From Hyphomicrobiales bacterium (lineage in GTDB: Bacteria; Pseudomonadota; Alphaproteobacteria; Rhizobiales; Xanthobacteraceae), in NCBI GenBank assembly GCA_017304505.1, contig JAFKKQ010000354.1, positions 1 through 10,718 of the forward strand: 10,718 nucleotides of DNA, given 5' to 3'. A program made the position numbers and the translations under genes. Of this stretch, positions 7,423 to 10,718 are shown piece by piece; within the stretch, counting starts at the first letter, position 1, and each line of letters opens with the position of its first letter. Below the pieces are notes generated by a model. That model made no database searches and had not been told where the DNA came from. It saw only the letters and a program-made list of their open reading frames with translations.

Positions 7423-7527
7423 CCAAACTCAAAGCCGGGGGGCGCAGTCTCTGTCTGCGGCGTCCGGCCGGGTTAGAATGCCACGGAAACGCGCGTCCTT
7501 ATGCGTGGGCGCTTCCTCGGCGCTTCC

Positions 7528-7559
7528 CTTGGCAGCGGGCGACCACGGACCTACATTAG
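7528..7559 (+). promoter_or_regulatory. Candidate RpoH (sigma-32) heat-shock promoter for ftsH
   Basis: CTTG at 7528-7531 is followed after 18 bases by CCTACATTAG at 7550-7559. The alphaproteobacterial sigma-32 consensus as I know it is CTTG, about 17 bases, CYTATNTNNG. The -35 core is exact, the -10 differs at one fixed position and the spacer is one base longer. The site lies about 98 bases before the ftsH ATG, and ftsH is a heat-shock gene in many proteobacteria. The rest of the 234-base tilS-ftsH gap holds no gene. The ftsH ribosome binding site is AGGAAAG at 7640-7646. Confidence 0.5.
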
Positions 7560-7656
7560 CCGGACTTGTCGGCAAATGTGGTTGCAATGCGCCGCCGGAC
7601 GCCGGGGGCGCCAACGCCCTGGGTTCTAGCGAAATGGGCAGGAAAGACGAATTGGG

Positions 7657-9585
<1,929 letters not shown>

Positions 9586-9615
9586 TTGTTCGGTCTTGCA
9601 GGGATGGATGCTGTC

Positions 9616-9638
9616 AACGCCCGCGAAAGCGGGCGTTT
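9616..9638 (+). terminator. Terminator hairpin after ftsH
   Basis: A perfect 9-bp stem AACGCCCGC (9616-9624) and GCGGGCGTT (9629-9637) with a GAAA tetraloop starts 31 bases after the ftsH stop. The T-run is short (GTTTC), so termination may be incomplete, but stem and loop type match the pal terminator. Confidence 0.65.
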
Positions 9639-9698
9639 CAGTACCTAGAATGCTTGTCGATCGGATATCTGCCCTCCCAGGCCCGACGGTGCGCTTCA

Positions 9699-10316
9699 AT
9701 GTCTTTGCAAAACCGTGTCGACCCATTTGGAACGTTGTTCGCCACGCCGGCGCGAGGGTTGTTCTTGGGCAACCGCGGCGGGCGCATCCACACGGACGAA
9801 AAGACACTGACACGGCGGCGCTGGGCGTCGCGGCAGTGGATTTGCTGCGTGCTCGATTTCAAAGGGCGTCAGCGCGATGTCTGGGGCCGCTCTTACACCG
9901 AACTGTTCTTTCTCGATGAGGTCACCGCGCTCGCGGCGGGCCACAGGCCTTGTTTCGAATGCCGCCGCAGGGACGCCGAAGCGTTCGCGCAAGCGTGGCG
10001 GCAGGCGTTCAAACTCAACGCGCGGCCTCGCGCTTCGGACATGGACGACCGGCTGCATGCCGAACGGCTCGACGGCCGTGGCAAGCGCCGGCATCGCGCT
10101 GCGATCGACGGTCTGCCCGACGGTGCGGTCATTGCACTGGGGGAGAGTGCGTTCGCCGTGCGTGGCGATGCGTTGTTGCGCTGGACTCCGGAGGGGTATG
10201 CGGACCGTCGGCCGAGGCCGCGTGATGAAGCCGTCGATGTGCTTACGCCGCCCGCCGTGCTGGCTGTGCTGACGGCCGGATATTGCCCGCAATGGCATCC
10301 CAGCGCCGGGTCGTGA
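9699..10316 (+). CDS. Conserved hypothetical protein with Ada-like RPCxxCR motif
   Basis: This 205-residue soluble protein has no function I know, though it looks like a conserved family of alphaproteobacteria. It begins MSLQNRVDPFGTLFATPARG, then GNRGGRIHTDEKTLTRRRW. It carries ALAAGHRPCFECRRRD (C85, C88), very like the second half of the Ada zinc site (LAAGFRPCKRCQP in E. coli Ada). C49-C50 and C196/H200 near the end (GYCPQWHPS) could be further metal ligands. The middle is rich in Arg, Asp and His (DMDDRLHAERLDGRGKRRHR), which would suit nucleic-acid binding, but that is inference. The ATG at 9699 is preferred over a TTG at 9654, although neither has a strong ribosome binding site. It is separated from ftsH by a hairpin and converges on the next gene with 9 bases between stops. 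Confidence 0.8.
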   Translation: MSLQNRVDPFGTLFATPARGLFLGNRGGRIHTDEKTLTRRRWASRQWICCVLDFKGRQRDVWGRSYTELFFLDEVTALAAGHRPCFECRRRDAEAFAQAWRQAFKLNARPRASDMDDRLHAERLDGRGKRRHRAAIDGLPDGAVIALGESAFAVRGDALLRWTPEGYADRRPRPRDEAVDVLTPPAVLAVLTAGYCPQWHPSAGS

Positions 10317-10325
10317 GGCGCGCTG

Positions 10326-10718
10326 CTATGGCTTCCAGAATTTAGCGACGATGGCCGCCATGACGCCCAGCATGGCCATCACCAGCGCAAGCGAATAAGG
10401 CCAGCCGCCCGCCTCATAGGCGAGGCCGGGCAGCCAGCCACCGAACGTGCCGCCGACGTAAAATGACATGACGTAAAGCCCGACCGCAGAGGATGTACCG
10501 GTCCTGGCGGTGATGGCGACGAAGCCGGTCGACGACGCCTGGGTGATCAAGCCGCAGGTCGAGGCAATGACGAGGCTGATGAGGAGGCCCGCGGCCCAGA
10601 ACGAGAGGACGCAGAGCACGAGGGTGCGCCGGCCGAGCCAGGCAATGGCGCGGCCAAGCCACAGCGCCGCCGCGGACCCCACCAGATAAACGACGAAGAT
10701 CGAGCCAAGAAACGCGGG
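10326..10718 (-). CDS. MFS transporter, C-terminal part (5' end outside window)
   Basis: Read on the complement, the frame enters at the right edge as PAFLGSIFVVYLVG and ends at TAG (10328-10326), giving 130 residues of the C-terminus. It holds about four hydrophobic helices with the short basic loop GRAIAWLGRR between two of them, a glycine-rich FYVGGTFGGWLPGLAYE segment, and a final helix ending AAIVAKFWKP. This pattern fits the last helices of a 12-helix major facilitator superfamily transporter, perhaps of the YnfM/arabinose-efflux-like type. Substrate cannot be told. A GTG at 10682 lies inside the protein and is not the real start, because the frame stays open and hydrophobic upstream. 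Confidence 0.8.
   Translation of the reverse strand, partial: PAFLGSIFVVYLVGSAAALWLGRAIAWLGRRTLVLCVLSFWAAGLLISLVIASTCGLITQASSTGFVAITARTGTSSAVGLYVMSFYVGGTFGGWLPGLAYEAGGWPYSLALVMAMLGVMAAIVAKFWKP

Noticed and set aside
7423..7656. A small gene between tilS and ftsH
   Set aside because: The open frames there have no ribosome site or family resemblance and overlap the ftsH start; the region looks like promoter and leader.

Overview
The window is a stretch of ordinary, high-GC alphaproteobacterial chromosome, most likely from the order Hyphomicrobiales (Rhizobiales) and the Bradyrhizobium/Rhodopseudomonas/Afipia/Nitrobacter group. This rests on GC-rich third positions, the wording of the Tol proteins, and the gene order tolQ-tolR-tolA-tolB-pal-cpoB-tilS-ftsH, which is usual in that group. 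I see no mobile element, phage gene, CRISPR array, tRNA or rRNA.

Layout. A partial membrane protein of the DUF6498 type (complement of 1-582) diverges from tolQ across a 284-base gap. On the plus strand follow tolQ (867-1586), tolR (1605-2060), tolA (2057-2989) and tolB (3018-4388), tightly packed, with a 4-base tolR/tolA overlap. A hairpin-plus-T-run terminator after tolB, then pal (4617-5111) with a strong ribosome binding site and a very good terminator of its own, suggest that pal is a separate transcript. cpoB (5288-6436) overlaps the start of tilS (6423-7422). ftsH (7657-9585) follows, behind a candidate heat-shock (RpoH) promoter, and ends in a GAAA-loop hairpin. A conserved protein of unknown function (9699-10316) converges on the 3' end of an MFS transporter (complement of 10326-10718).

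How the genes work together. TolQ and TolR form the proton-driven motor in the inner membrane. TolA spans the periplasm, TolB and the peptidoglycan-bound lipoprotein Pal are its outer partners, and CpoB modulates the complex and links it to wall synthesis at the division site. TilS (tRNA-Ile lysidine synthetase) and FtsH (membrane AAA protease) are unrelated housekeeping genes that commonly sit next to this cluster.

The most notable anomaly is tilS. Its reading frame breaks at about 7023-7035. The conserved segment that should follow the DDPSN motif (roughly 20 residues) is missing, while the rest of the gene stays open in another frame. Because tilS is normally essential and ATA codons occur in tolQ and tolB here, this is either a sequencing/assembly error or a real loss that must be compensated elsewhere. 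Other points are a twin-arginine (Tat-like) signal on TolB, an Ada-like RPCxxCR motif in the 9699-10316 protein, TTAACC (CtrA-like) motifs before tolQ, pal and ftsH, and short repeats in the cpoB leader. I found no convincing undescribed system.
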